A DNA stretch of 64,000 bases from Kiloniellaceae bacterium (GTDB lineage: Bacteria; Pseudomonadota; Alphaproteobacteria; Kiloniellales; J153), in contig JAJFGL010000006.1 of the NCBI GenBank assembly GCA_021776135.1, forward strand, positions 1 to 64,000, written 5' to 3'. Of the stretch, positions 1-8,323 are shown one piece after another. The first letter of the stretch is position 1. Each line of letters opens with the position of its first letter. The notes beneath the pieces were generated by a model that did no database searches, was not told the origin of the DNA, and saw nothing but the letters and a program-made list of their open reading frames with translations. The position numbers and the translations under genes were made by a program.

Positions 1-52
1 GATGCGGTTCAATCGCCGCCCAAGCTTCATCTGAAAGCCAAAAAAGATCCAT
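1..52 (-). CDS. IS5-family-type transposase, 5' end only (runs off window)
   Basis: Reading leftward from an ATG at 52, the frame gives MDLFWLSDEAWAAIEPH, which resembles the N-terminus of IS5-superfamily transposases that I recall as beginning DLFWLSD...W..IEPHLP. A GAGGTG ribosome binding site lies 6 nt before the ATG. Only 17 codons are inside the window, so completeness cannot be judged. The bases to about 130 should hold the terminal inverted repeat of the element, but I cannot delimit it. The identification rests on recall of the family N-terminus. Confidence 0.65.
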   Translation of the reverse strand, partial: MDLFWLSDEAWAAIEPH

Positions 53-132
53 GTCAGACACCTCGTCAGAACAAATACCCAATAAGGGCTTTCTCAGTGC
101 CACAATATCAACGAGTTGTATAGGTTCTCAAC

Positions 133-465
133 CTAGGGCGCGGGAGTGCAAATAAAGGTCGCCCGCGCCGGTTGCTGCAGGCTGCATGGGGTCCAGAAGA
201 TATCGGACTCAAGAAATTTCACCTGGCCGCTCCCGCATATGAGACTGGCCTCGGCCATCAGCGCCTCCGGGGTATTGAAGCTCTGGCTGTAGCATAGGGA
301 TATGGCCTTTCTTGGCGAAGGCGTTCCGGTTTTCCGCTCAGGTTCGAGTTGGCGTTGCACGGATTTAGGGGCCGCGACTTGATAGGGAATCGGCCCGCAC
401 CCGGCCAATACCAACACCGGGAGCGCGAACATGACAACGCCCCTGGCCAGACCGCATAACCTCAT
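133..465 (-). CDS. Small lipoprotein of unknown function
   Basis: This 110-residue protein starts at ATG 465, chosen because AGGAAGGAAG precedes it and a signal peptide follows at once. A hydrophobic segment ends in the lipobox LAGC (Cys about residue 23), so it should be exported and lipidated. The mature part is short and has three further cysteines (CYSQ, LICG, PCSL and FIC motifs), which may form disulfides. I do not recognise a family. It lies alone between an IS edge and GC-rich palindromes. Confidence 0.6.
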   Translation of the reverse strand: MRLCGLARGVVMFALPVLVLAGCGPIPYQVAAPKSVQRQLEPERKTGTPSPRKAISLCYSQSFNTPEALMAEASLICGSGQVKFLESDIFWTPCSLQQPARATFICTPAP

Positions 466-531
466 CGTCGCTTCCTTCCTTTCGAACCCACCGGGAGAGT
501 CCATTCTTGTGGATCGATTGAAACTAAATCG

Positions 532-732
532 CCCCCTTTCCCCTTTAGAGGGAAGGTTAGGGTGGAGGAAGGCACGTCCACGCGTCAAGCAACTCATGTT
601 TTGTTAGTTATACCAAGTTTTCTTGCCTCCCGCGCCGCCGCGAGGCGGCACGGGAACCCGAGGGCAAATTCTTACAACGCGGACGCACTTTCCCTCACCC
701 TAGCCTCCGCCCCTCTTCAAAGGCAGAGGGAA
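532..732. repeat. Two copies of a GC-rich palindromic intergenic element around a hairpin
   Basis: Half-elements at 532-568 and 690-732 carry the same words in opposite orientation (AGGGAAGGTTAGGGTGGAGG against CCCTCACCCTAGCCTCC). Between them, at 629-654, is a hairpin with arms CCCGcgCCGCC and GGCGGcaCGGG. A related element lies at 28504-28602. Such CCCTCACCC/GGGTGAGGG palindromes are common intergenic repeats in alphaproteobacteria. No gene was found here. Confidence 0.6.
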
Positions 733-762
733 ATATTTTTTGTGGGGCTGAAGCCGGGAGAG

Positions 763-2331
763 TTAGACGCCCGTGCCATCCGCCGGCGGTGCGGCGGCAT
801 AGGGCAAGCGGGCATCGCGCTCCAAATCGCCCAGGATATCGGCCCGGTTGCGCGCGTAGAGGCGCGAAGCATCGAAGAAAGGCTGGAAATCCCAAGGCGC
901 CAACTCGCCCTGCTTTTGCGCCGCGAATACAAAACGGCGGCGGCGTTGATTGAGGACGATGCGGCGCTTCAAGGCGGAGAAATCCCAACGCGCCGCGGCC
1001 TCGGCGGCGAAACCGGCGGCTAGATCGATATGTGCGGGGTCCATGGCCAGGTCGTTCACTTCGTCCGGGTCGGCGGCCAGGTCGAAGAGTTGCGCCGGAC
1101 TGTCCTCGCCGAGGATATACTTGTGCGCTCCGCGCCGGATCATGACCAGAGGCCCGGCCGCCGCCTCGCCCAGGTATTCACCATGGACCGTATCGGACCA
1201 ACCCTCTTCCCGTCCCTTCATCAGGGGAACCAGGCTGCGACCAGGCAGGGGGCCCGGTAACTCAAGGCCGCATCCGCCGCCGCCAAGTTCGGCCAGGGTC
1301 GGATAGAGATCGACCAGGGAGACGTTCCGTTCTACCCGGCGGGCGCTAAAACGTTCCGGGGCGTAAACGATCAGCGGCACGCGCGCCGACCATTCGTAGA
1401 AGCTCATTTTGTACCAGAGACCGCGCTCGCCCAGCATGTCGCCGTGATCGCCGGTCAGGATCACGATCGTGTCTTCTTCCAAGCCAGCCGACTTCAAGGC
1501 CGCAATCAGCCGCCCGACCTGATCGTCGATATAGGAGATGGCCCCGTAATAGGCCCGGCGCGCGGCGCGCACCCGCGACTCGTTCAAATCGTAGTCGGCC
1601 ATACCGCAGGCATCAAACACACGCCGGCTGTGCGGGTCCATGGCCTCGCGCGCCATGGCCGGCACACGCGGCAAATCGATCTCGGCATCCTCGTAGCGGT
1701 CCCAATATTCCCGCGCGATGGTGTAGGGATCGTGGGGGTGGGTAAAGGAAACCTGAAGAAAAAACGGCCGCGCCCCCGGTTCCCCACCTTCGCGCGCCAG
1801 GTCGTAAATCGCACGAATGCCCTGGTGCGCGACCTCCTCGTCGAAATCCAGTTGCAAGCTGCGTTCGCACGGCCCCGCCTCGGCGACGCTGAGCATGGTG
1901 TGATAAAAGTCTAGGCGCGTAGCGGGCTGCTCCCAATCCGCTGTCCAGCCGAAATCGGCCGGGTAGATGTCGGTCGTCACCCGGCGCTCGAAACCATGCA
2001 GTTGATCCGGCCCTACGAAATGCATCTTTCCCGATAGAACAGTACGATAACCGAGCTTGCGTAAGTGATGCGCGAAAGTGGGAATGGTGGCCGGAAATTC
2101 CGCCGCGTTATCGTAAGCCTCGATCTCACTGGGCATGAGACCGCTGAGCATTGAGAAGCGCGAGGGCGCGCACAGGGGCGAATTGCAATAGGCGCTGTCG
2201 AAGACCACGCCCCCGGCGGCCAACGCGCTCATGTGCGGCGCCTTGACCACCGGATGATCGTGAAACGGCAGGGCCGGGGCCGCCATCTGGTCGGCCTGAA
2301 TCAGCAGGATGTTAGGAGTTTTGGCAGGCAT
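763..2331 (-). CDS. betC: Choline-sulfatase
   Basis: A 522-residue cytoplasmic sulfatase that should hydrolyse choline-O-sulfate to choline and sulfate. The formylglycine motif CAPSR places the catalytic Cys at residue 54 and the N-terminal metal ligand Asp at residue 14 (IQADQ). Both positions agree with what is known of the Sinorhizobium enzyme. The GDHGDMLGERGLWYKM segment supplies further metal and substrate ligands, and the C-terminal extension is typical of choline sulfatases rather than arylsulfatases. There is no signal peptide. It is not next to betABI, so choline oxidation genes must lie elsewhere if present. Confidence 0.88.
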   Translation of the reverse strand: MPAKTPNILLIQADQMAAPALPFHDHPVVKAPHMSALAAGGVVFDSAYCNSPLCAPSRFSMLSGLMPSEIEAYDNAAEFPATIPTFAHHLRKLGYRTVLSGKMHFVGPDQLHGFERRVTTDIYPADFGWTADWEQPATRLDFYHTMLSVAEAGPCERSLQLDFDEEVAHQGIRAIYDLAREGGEPGARPFFLQVSFTHPHDPYTIAREYWDRYEDAEIDLPRVPAMAREAMDPHSRRVFDACGMADYDLNESRVRAARRAYYGAISYIDDQVGRLIAALKSAGLEEDTIVILTGDHGDMLGERGLWYKMSFYEWSARVPLIVYAPERFSARRVERNVSLVDLYPTLAELGGGGCGLELPGPLPGRSLVPLMKGREEGWSDTVHGEYLGEAAAGPLVMIRRGAHKYILGEDSPAQLFDLAADPDEVNDLAMDPAHIDLAAGFAAEAAARWDFSALKRRIVLNQRRRRFVFAAQKQGELAPWDFQPFFDASRLYARNRADILGDLERDARLPYAAAPPADGTGV

Positions 2332-2424
2332 GGATCCAGTCCCCGGAAAACGTGGCGATAATGCATCTTATATCAAGGATCGCCATTTGCGCACCTAGCC
2401 CGCCCGGTTAAGCTGGCCGGGCCC

Positions 2425-3033
2425 ATGTTAAAGATTCGCGCTCTTGTCCGCCCCGGCCTGGAACCCCTCGATCTCGATCTCCCGGCGGGTGAGGCGGTAG
2501 CCCTGCTCGGCCCATCGGGATCGGGTAAGACACTGCTGCTGCGCGCCATCGCCGATTTGGACCCTAACGAGGGGTCTCTCAGCCTGGATGGCGCAGCGCG
2601 CGGCGCCATGTCCGCGCCGCGATGGCGCCGCCAAGTAACTTATCTGGCCGCCGAACCCGGCTGGTGGTCGGCGCGCCCGGCCGATCATTTCGCCGACCCG
2701 TCGGCGGCGCGCGCGCTGTTGCCGTCCCTGATGCTCGAACCCGAGCTGCTGGACCGCCCGCTGGCGGAGCTCTCAACCGGTGAGCGCCAACGCATCGCCC
2801 TGGCCCGGGCCTTGATTCAAGCGCCCCGGGTTTTGCTTTTGGACGAGCCGACTTCGGTCCTTGACCGGGAGACGACCCGCGCGGTCGAGGCGGTTCTGCG
2901 CGACCGCCTGGAGTCCGGCGCCGCCGCGATATTCTCGACCCACGACGAAGGTTTGGCAGATCGCTTGGCCAGCCGGCGATTGCGAATGAAAAACGGCCGG
3001 GCGTCATTGGAAACCGGAAGCGCCAGCCCATGA
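2425..3033 (+). CDS. fetA: Iron export ABC transporter, ATP-binding subunit (FetA/YbbL type)
   Basis: This 202-residue ABC ATPase has Walker A GPSGSGKT at residues 29-36, signature LSTGERQ and Walker B VLLLDEPTS followed by a switch-region STHD. It is short for an ABC ATPase, as FetA proteins are. The stop overlaps the start of the permease at 3030 (ATGA), so the two are translationally coupled. In Escherichia coli FetAB exports iron and protects against oxidative stress. The substrate here is inferred from the permease family. Confidence 0.82.
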   Translation: MLKIRALVRPGLEPLDLDLPAGEAVALLGPSGSGKTLLLRAIADLDPNEGSLSLDGAARGAMSAPRWRRQVTYLAAEPGWWSARPADHFADPSAARALLPSLMLEPELLDRPLAELSTGERQRIALARALIQAPRVLLLDEPTSVLDRETTRAVEAVLRDRLESGAAAIFSTHDEGLADRLASRRLRMKNGRASLETGSASP

Positions 3034-3833
3034 CCGCCACCTACATCGTGCTCGATTGGACCGATCTGGCGCTGGCCGCGACTCTGATTTTGTTGAACGG
3101 CGCCTTGTCTATCCATCTTCGCTTGGGTGTGGAACGCCAGTTTTTGATCGCCGCCTTGCGCATGTGCGTGCAGCTTGGCCTCATGGGTCTGGTGCTCAAG
3201 ACCTTGTTCACCCTGGTCTCGCCGATTCTGACCGGCGTGGCGGTGCTGATCATGACGGCCTTCGCCGGGCGCGAAATCATGGCCCGCCAGGAACGCAGGT
3301 TTCAAGGCTTCTGGGCCTATGGCTTGGGCACTGGCGCCGTCCTTTTCGCCGGCACCCTGGTCATGATCTTCGCCCTGGCGACCCAGATCCAGGCCGATCC
3401 CTGGTATCACCCGCGTTACGCGATTCCCCTGCTGGGCATGATCCTTGGCAACACCATGACCGGCATCGCGGTCGGCATGAATAGCCTGACCGAGCGGGTC
3501 GCGCGCGACCGCAATGCGATCGAGACCATGCTGGCCCTGGGCGAGACCCGGGCTGCGGCCATGGGTCCCCTGATCAAAAGCGCGGTCCGCAACGGTCTGA
3601 TTCCGATCATCAACGGCATGTCGGCGGCGGGGATCGTTTCCCTGCCTGGCATGATGACCGGGCAAATTCTATCCGGGGTCGAGCCGCTGGAGGCGATCAA
3701 GTATCAGATACTGGTGATGTTCCTGATCGCCGGAGGCACCGGGATCGGGGTCGTGATCGCCGTGCACGCCGCCGCAGCGCGCCTCAGCGACGCCCGCCAC
3801 CGGCTGCGCCTTGACCGCCTGAAACTGGAATGA
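3030..3833 (+). CDS. fetB: Iron export ABC transporter permease (FetB/YbbM, UPF0014)
   Basis: This 267-residue integral membrane protein has about seven hydrophobic segments and the family hallmarks NTMTGIAVGMNSL and LPGMMTGQILSG. It pairs with the upstream ATPase through a 4-bp overlap. The family includes FetB (iron efflux) and plant ALS3/STAR2 (aluminium tolerance), so metal export is likely while the exact metal is not shown. Confidence 0.85.
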   Translation: MTATYIVLDWTDLALAATLILLNGALSIHLRLGVERQFLIAALRMCVQLGLMGLVLKTLFTLVSPILTGVAVLIMTAFAGREIMARQERRFQGFWAYGLGTGAVLFAGTLVMIFALATQIQADPWYHPRYAIPLLGMILGNTMTGIAVGMNSLTERVARDRNAIETMLALGETRAAAMGPLIKSAVRNGLIPIINGMSAAGIVSLPGMMTGQILSGVEPLEAIKYQILVMFLIAGGTGIGVVIAVHAAAARLSDARHRLRLDRLKLE

Positions 3834-3848
3834 ATTTTAGAGCGCCCC

Positions 3849-4679
3849 TTACGCCGCCTTCATGGTATCGGCGAGGATGCCGTAGACCTTGGTCCAGGCG
3901 GCCTCGACTTCCGGTGTGAAATCGGCTTGCAGGCCTTGACCCAGGGTCCAAATGAGCGCCGCCGCGACCGTGTCGTAGTCGCCGTCCTTGACCCCGTAGC
4001 CGGCGTGCCGGCGGCCCAGGTCTTCTACTACCGGAACCAGTTTCTCTAGATTGTTCAAACTCTTCACGGCGATCTTCAAGGTCGACATGAGCTTTGCGCC
4101 CTGTTCCTCCATGTTGCCCTTGAAGAGTTTTTTCAAGGACGGATCGAGCTCGAACAGCCGCTCGTAGAAGGTCCGCGCGACCACCGAGGAAATCGGCTCT
4201 ACCTTGGCGAAGGTGCTTTGCACGAGTTGGCGTTCGCCCGCGCTCACGGGTTCCGCGCTTGCCGGAGGCGCCGGAACCGGCGCCGGCATGATGGCCGGTC
4301 TTGGCACCGGGGCTTTTCCTGGCAGGCTCGGCGCGGGGGCCGCGTCCGCCGCGCCGCCGCTGCTGGCGAGGGCTTCGGTCTGGGTCCGCAGACGATCGAC
4401 AAGCCCGGCTATTTCCTTGGTCGCCTGGCTGGTCCGGCCCGAGAGCTGCTTGACCTCCCCGGCGACCACGGCGAAGCCTTTGCCGAGTTCCCCCGCGCGC
4501 GCCGCTTCGATGGTCGCGTTCAGGGCCAGAAGGTTGGTCTGCCGGGCAATCGCCTGAATGGTCTGGGCGACTTCCGCGACCTTATCGATTTCCTGGCGAA
4601 GCTGGTCCAGAACCGCACCTGAAGCGCCGCCCGCCGTGTCGTCCGCTTCGCTACGGTTTAAGCCTGTCGATGGTGCCAT
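3849..4679 (-). CDS. Fusion of a short chemoreceptor signalling segment (N-terminal) with a globin (C-terminal)
   Basis: Residues about 24-105 match the cytoplasmic tip of methyl-accepting chemotaxis proteins ([20 protein letters not shown] then [15 protein letters not shown]). A Pro/Ala-rich linker follows at 112-145. Residues about 148-275 are a single-domain globin of the Vitreoscilla/flavohaemoglobin type, with B10 Tyr172, E7-like Gln193 and proximal His225 in RRHAGYGV. There is no transmembrane segment, so it is soluble. The order is reversed relative to classical globin-coupled sensors, which carry the globin first. The receptor part is only one short coiled-coil hairpin. O2, NO or redox sensing coupled to chemotaxis or another partner is inferred. 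No che gene is nearby. Confidence 0.8.
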   Translation of the reverse strand: MAPSTGLNRSEADDTAGGASGAVLDQLRQEIDKVAEVAQTIQAIARQTNLLALNATIEAARAGELGKGFAVVAGEVKQLSGRTSQATKEIAGLVDRLRTQTEALASSGGAADAAPAPSLPGKAPVPRPAIMPAPVPAPPASAEPVSAGERQLVQSTFAKVEPISSVVARTFYERLFELDPSLKKLFKGNMEEQGAKLMSTLKIAVKSLNNLEKLVPVVEDLGRRHAGYGVKDGDYDTVAAALIWTLGQGLQADFTPEVEAAWTKVYGILADTMKAA

Positions 4680-4817
4680 GGAAAACCCTCATTTTACCGC
4701 GATTTGCCCCCTGGGGCCACTTGGAGCCTGGGTAGCACGGGACCGGTTAAGGATGCGTTAGGGCTGTTCTTCCCCCGCGAATCCCCTCAGCATGGCGGCC
4801 GAGTTGGAGTCTTTGCC

Positions 4818-6107
4818 GTGAACGCTGTCTTTTTCGCCCTGGTCGCGCTTGCCTTCGCCGTCGCGGGGTTTCGCGAGGTGTCCTGGAATCCCGGCGCGGC
4901 GGGCGGGAAATCGCCCATGGAGGTTCTCTCCCTGGCCATGATCGATTCAGCCAGCGCCTCGGTCACCCTGGCCATCGGCCTGGTCGGGGTCATGGCCCTG
5001 TTCCTGGGACTGATGAAGGTGGCCGAGGCCGGCGGCCTGCTGGTCATCATCGCGCGCACGGTGCGGCCCCTCATGGTGCGCCTGTTCCCTGATGTGCCGC
5101 CCGATCACCCGGCCATGGGCGCCATCATCCTCAACATCTCGGCCAATGTTCTGGGCCTGGGCAACGCCGCCACGCCCTTCGGCATACGCGCCATGCAGGA
5201 GCTTGATTCACTCAACCCCCACAAGGGCACCGCGACCAACGCCATGGCCCTGTTTTTGGCCATCAATACCTCCAGCGTCACCATCTTGCCGACCGGGATC
5301 ATCGCCCTGCGCGCGGCGGCAGGCTCCGAGGATCCGGCAGGGATTCTGCCGACCACTTTGTTCGCGACCATTTGTTCGACCGCCGTAGCGATTGCGGCTT
5401 GCAAGCTGTATCAGCGCTTTACCGCTGCCGCTCCCGATACGACGGCTCAGGCAGCCGCCAGGGTAGAGGGCGAGACCGATACGAAACTTCACGCCGAGAC
5501 CTCGCAAGGCTACCCGGCCTGGGTTTCCCTGGCGGTGCTGGCGGGCATTGCCGGCCTGATCCCCTTGATGTTGCTCTATGGACGGCAAGTTTCGCCCTGG
5601 ATCATTCCCGGCCTCATGGTCGGCTTGTTGTCTTTCGGTTTACTACGCGGGGTCGCGACCTACGAGGTCTTTGTCGAGGGCGCCAAGGACGGATTCCAGG
5701 TCGCCCTGCGCATCATTCCCTATCTGGTCGCGATCCTGGTCGCGGTCGGCATGTTCCGGGCCAGCGGCGCCATGGAGTTACTGCTCACGCCCCTGGGCGC
5801 CGTCACTAACCTCTTCGGCCTGCCTCCCGAGGCCCTGTCCATGGCCCTGCTGCGCCCGCTTTCGGGTTCCGGCGCCTACGGCATCGTGGCCTCGATCATC
5901 GAAGACCCGGCGATCGGACCCGACAGTTACATCGGCTATCTGGTCAGCACCCTGCAAGGCTCGACCGAGACCACCTTCTACGTCATCGCGGTCTACTTCG
6001 GCGCCGTGCAAGTCCGCCGCCTCCGCCACGCCCTGGCCGCCGGCCTAACCGCCGACCTGGCCGGTGTGATCGCCGCCGTGGTCATTGTTTCGATTTTGTT
6101 CGGGTGA
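4818..6107 (+). CDS. Nucleoside-recognition (Gate) domain membrane protein, SpmA-SpmB fusion type
   Basis: A 429-residue polytopic protein starting at GTG 4818, chosen because GGAG lies 8 nt upstream and the hydrophobic N-terminus NAVFFALVALAFAV follows directly. In-frame codons upstream lack a ribosome site. The N-terminal half has the SpmA-like motif NISANVLGLGNAATPFG. The C-terminal half has the SpmB-like LRPLSGSGAYGI and STETTFYVIAVYFG. A variable loop lies near residues 240-270. In spore formers these are separate spore-maturation proteins. In Gram-negative bacteria the fused form is a probable transporter of unknown substrate. Confidence 0.82.
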   Translation: MNAVFFALVALAFAVAGFREVSWNPGAAGGKSPMEVLSLAMIDSASASVTLAIGLVGVMALFLGLMKVAEAGGLLVIIARTVRPLMVRLFPDVPPDHPAMGAIILNISANVLGLGNAATPFGIRAMQELDSLNPHKGTATNAMALFLAINTSSVTILPTGIIALRAAAGSEDPAGILPTTLFATICSTAVAIAACKLYQRFTAAAPDTTAQAAARVEGETDTKLHAETSQGYPAWVSLAVLAGIAGLIPLMLLYGRQVSPWIIPGLMVGLLSFGLLRGVATYEVFVEGAKDGFQVALRIIPYLVAILVAVGMFRASGAMELLLTPLGAVTNLFGLPPEALSMALLRPLSGSGAYGIVASIIEDPAIGPDSYIGYLVSTLQGSTETTFYVIAVYFGAVQVRRLRHALAAGLTADLAGVIAAVVIVSILFG

Positions 6108-6134
6108 GTGTGCGGGCGCTGGTGTTGAAAAAAG

Positions 6135-6240
6135 AAATAGGTAGTGGGGACGGTATATACCGAAAACCACCGTCATCTGACGAATAATGCAGCGCGCCAA
6201 GAAACTATATACTGTCACCTATTAGTTGGCGCGTAGCGCT
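6135..6240. repeat. REP/BIME-like inverted repeat
   Basis: AATAGGT...ACGGTATAT at 6136-6158 faces ATATACTGTCACCTATT at 6207-6223. Inside are the perfect palindrome CGGTATATACCG (6151-6162) and the pair GCGCGCCAA/TTGGCGCG. The wording resembles REP elements mobilised by REP-associated tyrosine transposases. No such transposase is in the window. Confidence 0.55.
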
Positions 6241-6245
6241 ACATT

Positions 6246-6329
6246 CGTCGTCCCGGACTTGATCCGGGACCTTCTGTGCGTGGGAGCAGCGAAGATCCCG
6301 GTTCTCGCGTTCGCTCGGCCGGGATGACG
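6246..6329. repeat. Intergenic palindrome with GTC-TCCCGG ends
   Basis: The ends CGTCGTCCCGG (6246-6256) and CCGGGATGACG (6319-6329) are inverted. The left half also holds the hairpin CCCGGACTTGATCCGGG. This sequence style is a frequent dispersed repeat in alphaproteobacterial genomes. It lies just before the stop of the M20 hydrolase, which reads toward it. Confidence 0.55.
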
Positions 6330-6339
6330 GGCGTTCTAT

Positions 6340-7569
6340 CTACTCCGCCCATTCCGTCATGACCCGCAGTAGCACGGCGGCGCCGGCGGCCAGGTCTTCC
6401 GGTTTGGCGTTTTCTTTTTCGTTGTGGCTGACGCCGCCTTCGCAGGGCACGAAGATCATGCCCGTGGGGGCGATGTGGCTGAGATTGCAGGCGTCGTGAC
6501 CGGCGCCCGAGTAGATGTCCCGGTGAGGGATGCCGAGCGCCTTCGCCGCCGCGCGGACCGAGGCGATGCAAGCCTTGTCGAAGGCGACGGGCGTGCTGTC
6601 GCTGGTTTGCTCGATGTGCAGGGTCAGGCCATCGGCCTTGGCGATGGCGGCGCAGGCGGCACGCATGTCGGCGTCGATGGCGGCCAGGGTCGCGGCATGG
6701 GGATGGCGGCTATCGATGGTGAAGGCCGCCTGGCCGGGCACCGTGTTGGGCGAATTGGGGCGCACGAATATGGACCCAACGGTGATGACCGGATGCGGGT
6801 CGTGGGTGAAGGCGACCCTGTTGAGGGCATCGATCATGCGCGCCGCCCCTAACAGCGCGTCGCGGCGCCCGGTCATGGGCAGAGTGCCGGCATGGCCCTC
6901 CTCGCCCCCGACGGTGACGCGGAAGCGGCGAGCGCCTTGCGCGCCCTCCACCGCGCCGACGGTTATGCCCTCACGTTCCAGAACCGGGCCTTGTTCGATG
7001 TGGGCCTCGAAATAGGCATGGACCGGAAAACCGCCGACCGCTTCCGGCCCGTCGTAGCCGATACGCGCCAGTTCGCCGCGCACGCTCAAACCGGACTCGT
7101 CGGTCATAGCGAGCGCCTCTTCAAGATTGACGCGGCCGCTGAAGACACCCGAACCCATGGTGCCGGAGCGGAACCGCACCCCCTCCTCGTCGCTCCAGAC
7201 TGCGATATCCAGGGGACGCCGGGTTGCGATACCGGCGTCGTTGAGCGCGCGCACGACTTCCAAACCTGCCAGCACCCCAAAGATGCCATCGAAGCGCCCG
7301 CCCAGGGGCTGGGTGTCCAGATGACTGCCGGTCATGACCGGGGCCGCGTCCGGCTCGCTCCCGGCGCGGCGGGCGAAGATATTGCCCAGCTTGTCCACAC
7401 GGACCGCGCACCCCGCCTCCCGGCACCAAGACACGAAGAGGCCGCGCGCCTGTTTGTCGGGATCGGTGAGAGCCAAGCGGCAAACTCCGCCGCCCGGCGT
7501 CGCGCCGATCTCGGCCATGGCCATGTGGCTGTTCCACAGCCTGTCCCTATCGATACGGACATCGTGCAT
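6340..7569 (-). CDS. M20-family amidohydrolase (N-carbamoyl-L-amino-acid hydrolase / allantoate amidohydrolase type)
   Basis: A 409-residue cytosolic metallopeptidase-fold enzyme. Metal ligands are visible as His83 (GSHLDT), Asp94 (GRFDGIFG), Glu128/129 (SDEEG), His190 (EAHIEQGP) and a C-terminal His in GGVSHNEKE. These, with RFRSGTMGS, are typical of the hydantoinase/carbamoylase branch, which cleaves ureido or carbamoyl amides. N-carbamoyl amino acids, beta-ureidopropionate and allantoate are all possible substrates. No pyrimidine or purine catabolic gene is adjacent to decide between them. It stands alone between repeats and a terminator. Confidence 0.8.
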   Translation of the reverse strand: MHDVRIDRDRLWNSHMAMAEIGATPGGGVCRLALTDPDKQARGLFVSWCREAGCAVRVDKLGNIFARRAGSEPDAAPVMTGSHLDTQPLGGRFDGIFGVLAGLEVVRALNDAGIATRRPLDIAVWSDEEGVRFRSGTMGSGVFSGRVNLEEALAMTDESGLSVRGELARIGYDGPEAVGGFPVHAYFEAHIEQGPVLEREGITVGAVEGAQGARRFRVTVGGEEGHAGTLPMTGRRDALLGAARMIDALNRVAFTHDPHPVITVGSIFVRPNSPNTVPGQAAFTIDSRHPHAATLAAIDADMRAACAAIAKADGLTLHIEQTSDSTPVAFDKACIASVRAAAKALGIPHRDIYSGAGHDACNLSHIAPTGMIFVPCEGGVSHNEKENAKPEDLAAGAAVLLRVMTEWAE

Positions 7570-7591
7570 GGCGTTCCCTTTTTGCTGCTAA

Positions 7592-7625
7592 AACGAAAAA
7601 CGGAGGCATTTCTGCCCCCGTTTTC
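7592..7625 (-). terminator. Rho-independent terminator of the basic-protein gene
   Basis: Arms 7598-7609 (AAAACGGAGGCA) and 7614-7625 (TGCCCCCGTTTT) form a 12-bp stem with one mismatch and a 4-nt loop. Read on the minus strand, the stem is followed by TTTTTCGTTTT. It therefore fits the end of the transcript from 8317. Confidence 0.65.
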
Positions 7626-7705
7626 TAGCTCAGTTTACTGACACAGGCCGGTTCCGGTGTGGCTGATCGTTCCACGTCCAGGGCCGCGCCATGCGCCCTT
7701 GGTAT

Positions 7706-8317
7706 TTAACGCCGTTTCACGGCCTTGCGCTTGGCGGGCTTTCTCTTAGCTACCTTGCGCTTCACGACCTTGCGCTTGGCCGGCTTTCTCTTAGCGACCT
7801 TGCGTTTGGCGGGCTTGCGCTTCACGGCCCTGCGCTTGACCGGCTTTCTCTTAGCTACCTTGCGCTTGGCGGGCTTGCGCGTCGCGGCCTTGCGCTTGGC
7901 CGGCTTTCTCTTAGCGACCTTGCGTTTGGCGGGCTTGCGCTTGGCCGGTTTTCTCTTGGCGACCTTGCGTTTGGCGGGCTTGCGCTTCGCGGCCTTGCGC
8001 TTGGCCGGCTTCCGCTTCGCGACCTTGCGCTTGACTTTCTTCGCGACCTTCTTTCTCGCCTTCTTAATCTTCTTAGCGATCTTCTTCCGCGCTTTCTTGG
8101 CCTTCTTGGCGACCTTCTTTATCGCCTTCTTCACCTTTTTCGCGACCTTCTTTCTGGCCTTCTTGGCTTTCTTGACGACCTTCTTCTTCGCCTTTATCGC
8201 AACCTTGCGCTTTTTCTTCACCGTTTTCTTCGCCGCCTTTTTCGCGGCGCTCTTGCGTGCCGGCTTCGCTTCCGGCTCGGGCTCGACTATGGGAGCCGTA
8301 TCTTGTTCATCGGACAT
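7706..8317 (-). CDS. Histone-H1-like lysine/arginine-rich protein
   Basis: A 203-residue protein from ATG 8317 (AAAGG site upstream; a TTG two codons earlier is less likely). After an acidic 20-residue head, it is made almost only of Lys, Arg, Ala, Val and Pro. Residues about 30-115 follow a KKA/KKV pattern, and the rest is a tandem of pentapeptides of the KRKPA/KRKVA kind. It resembles bacterial H1-like proteins (HC1/Hc2, AlgP, BpH1 C-termini), which bind and compact DNA. The coding DNA is repetitive, so copy number may vary between strains. No enzyme domain is present. Confidence 0.72.
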   Translation of the reverse strand: MSDEQDTAPIVEPEPEAKPARKSAAKKAAKKTVKKKRKVAIKAKKKVVKKAKKARKKVAKKVKKAIKKVAKKAKKARKKIAKKIKKARKKVAKKVKRKVAKRKPAKRKAAKRKPAKRKVAKRKPAKRKPAKRKVAKRKPAKRKAATRKPAKRKVAKRKPVKRRAVKRKPAKRKVAKRKPAKRKVVKRKVAKRKPAKRKAVKRR

Positions 8318-8323
8318 TGCCAA

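Noticed and set aside
7706..8050. Short regular DNA repeats considered as a CRISPR array
   Set aside because: The repeats are contiguous coding units without unique spacers, and no cas gene is present.
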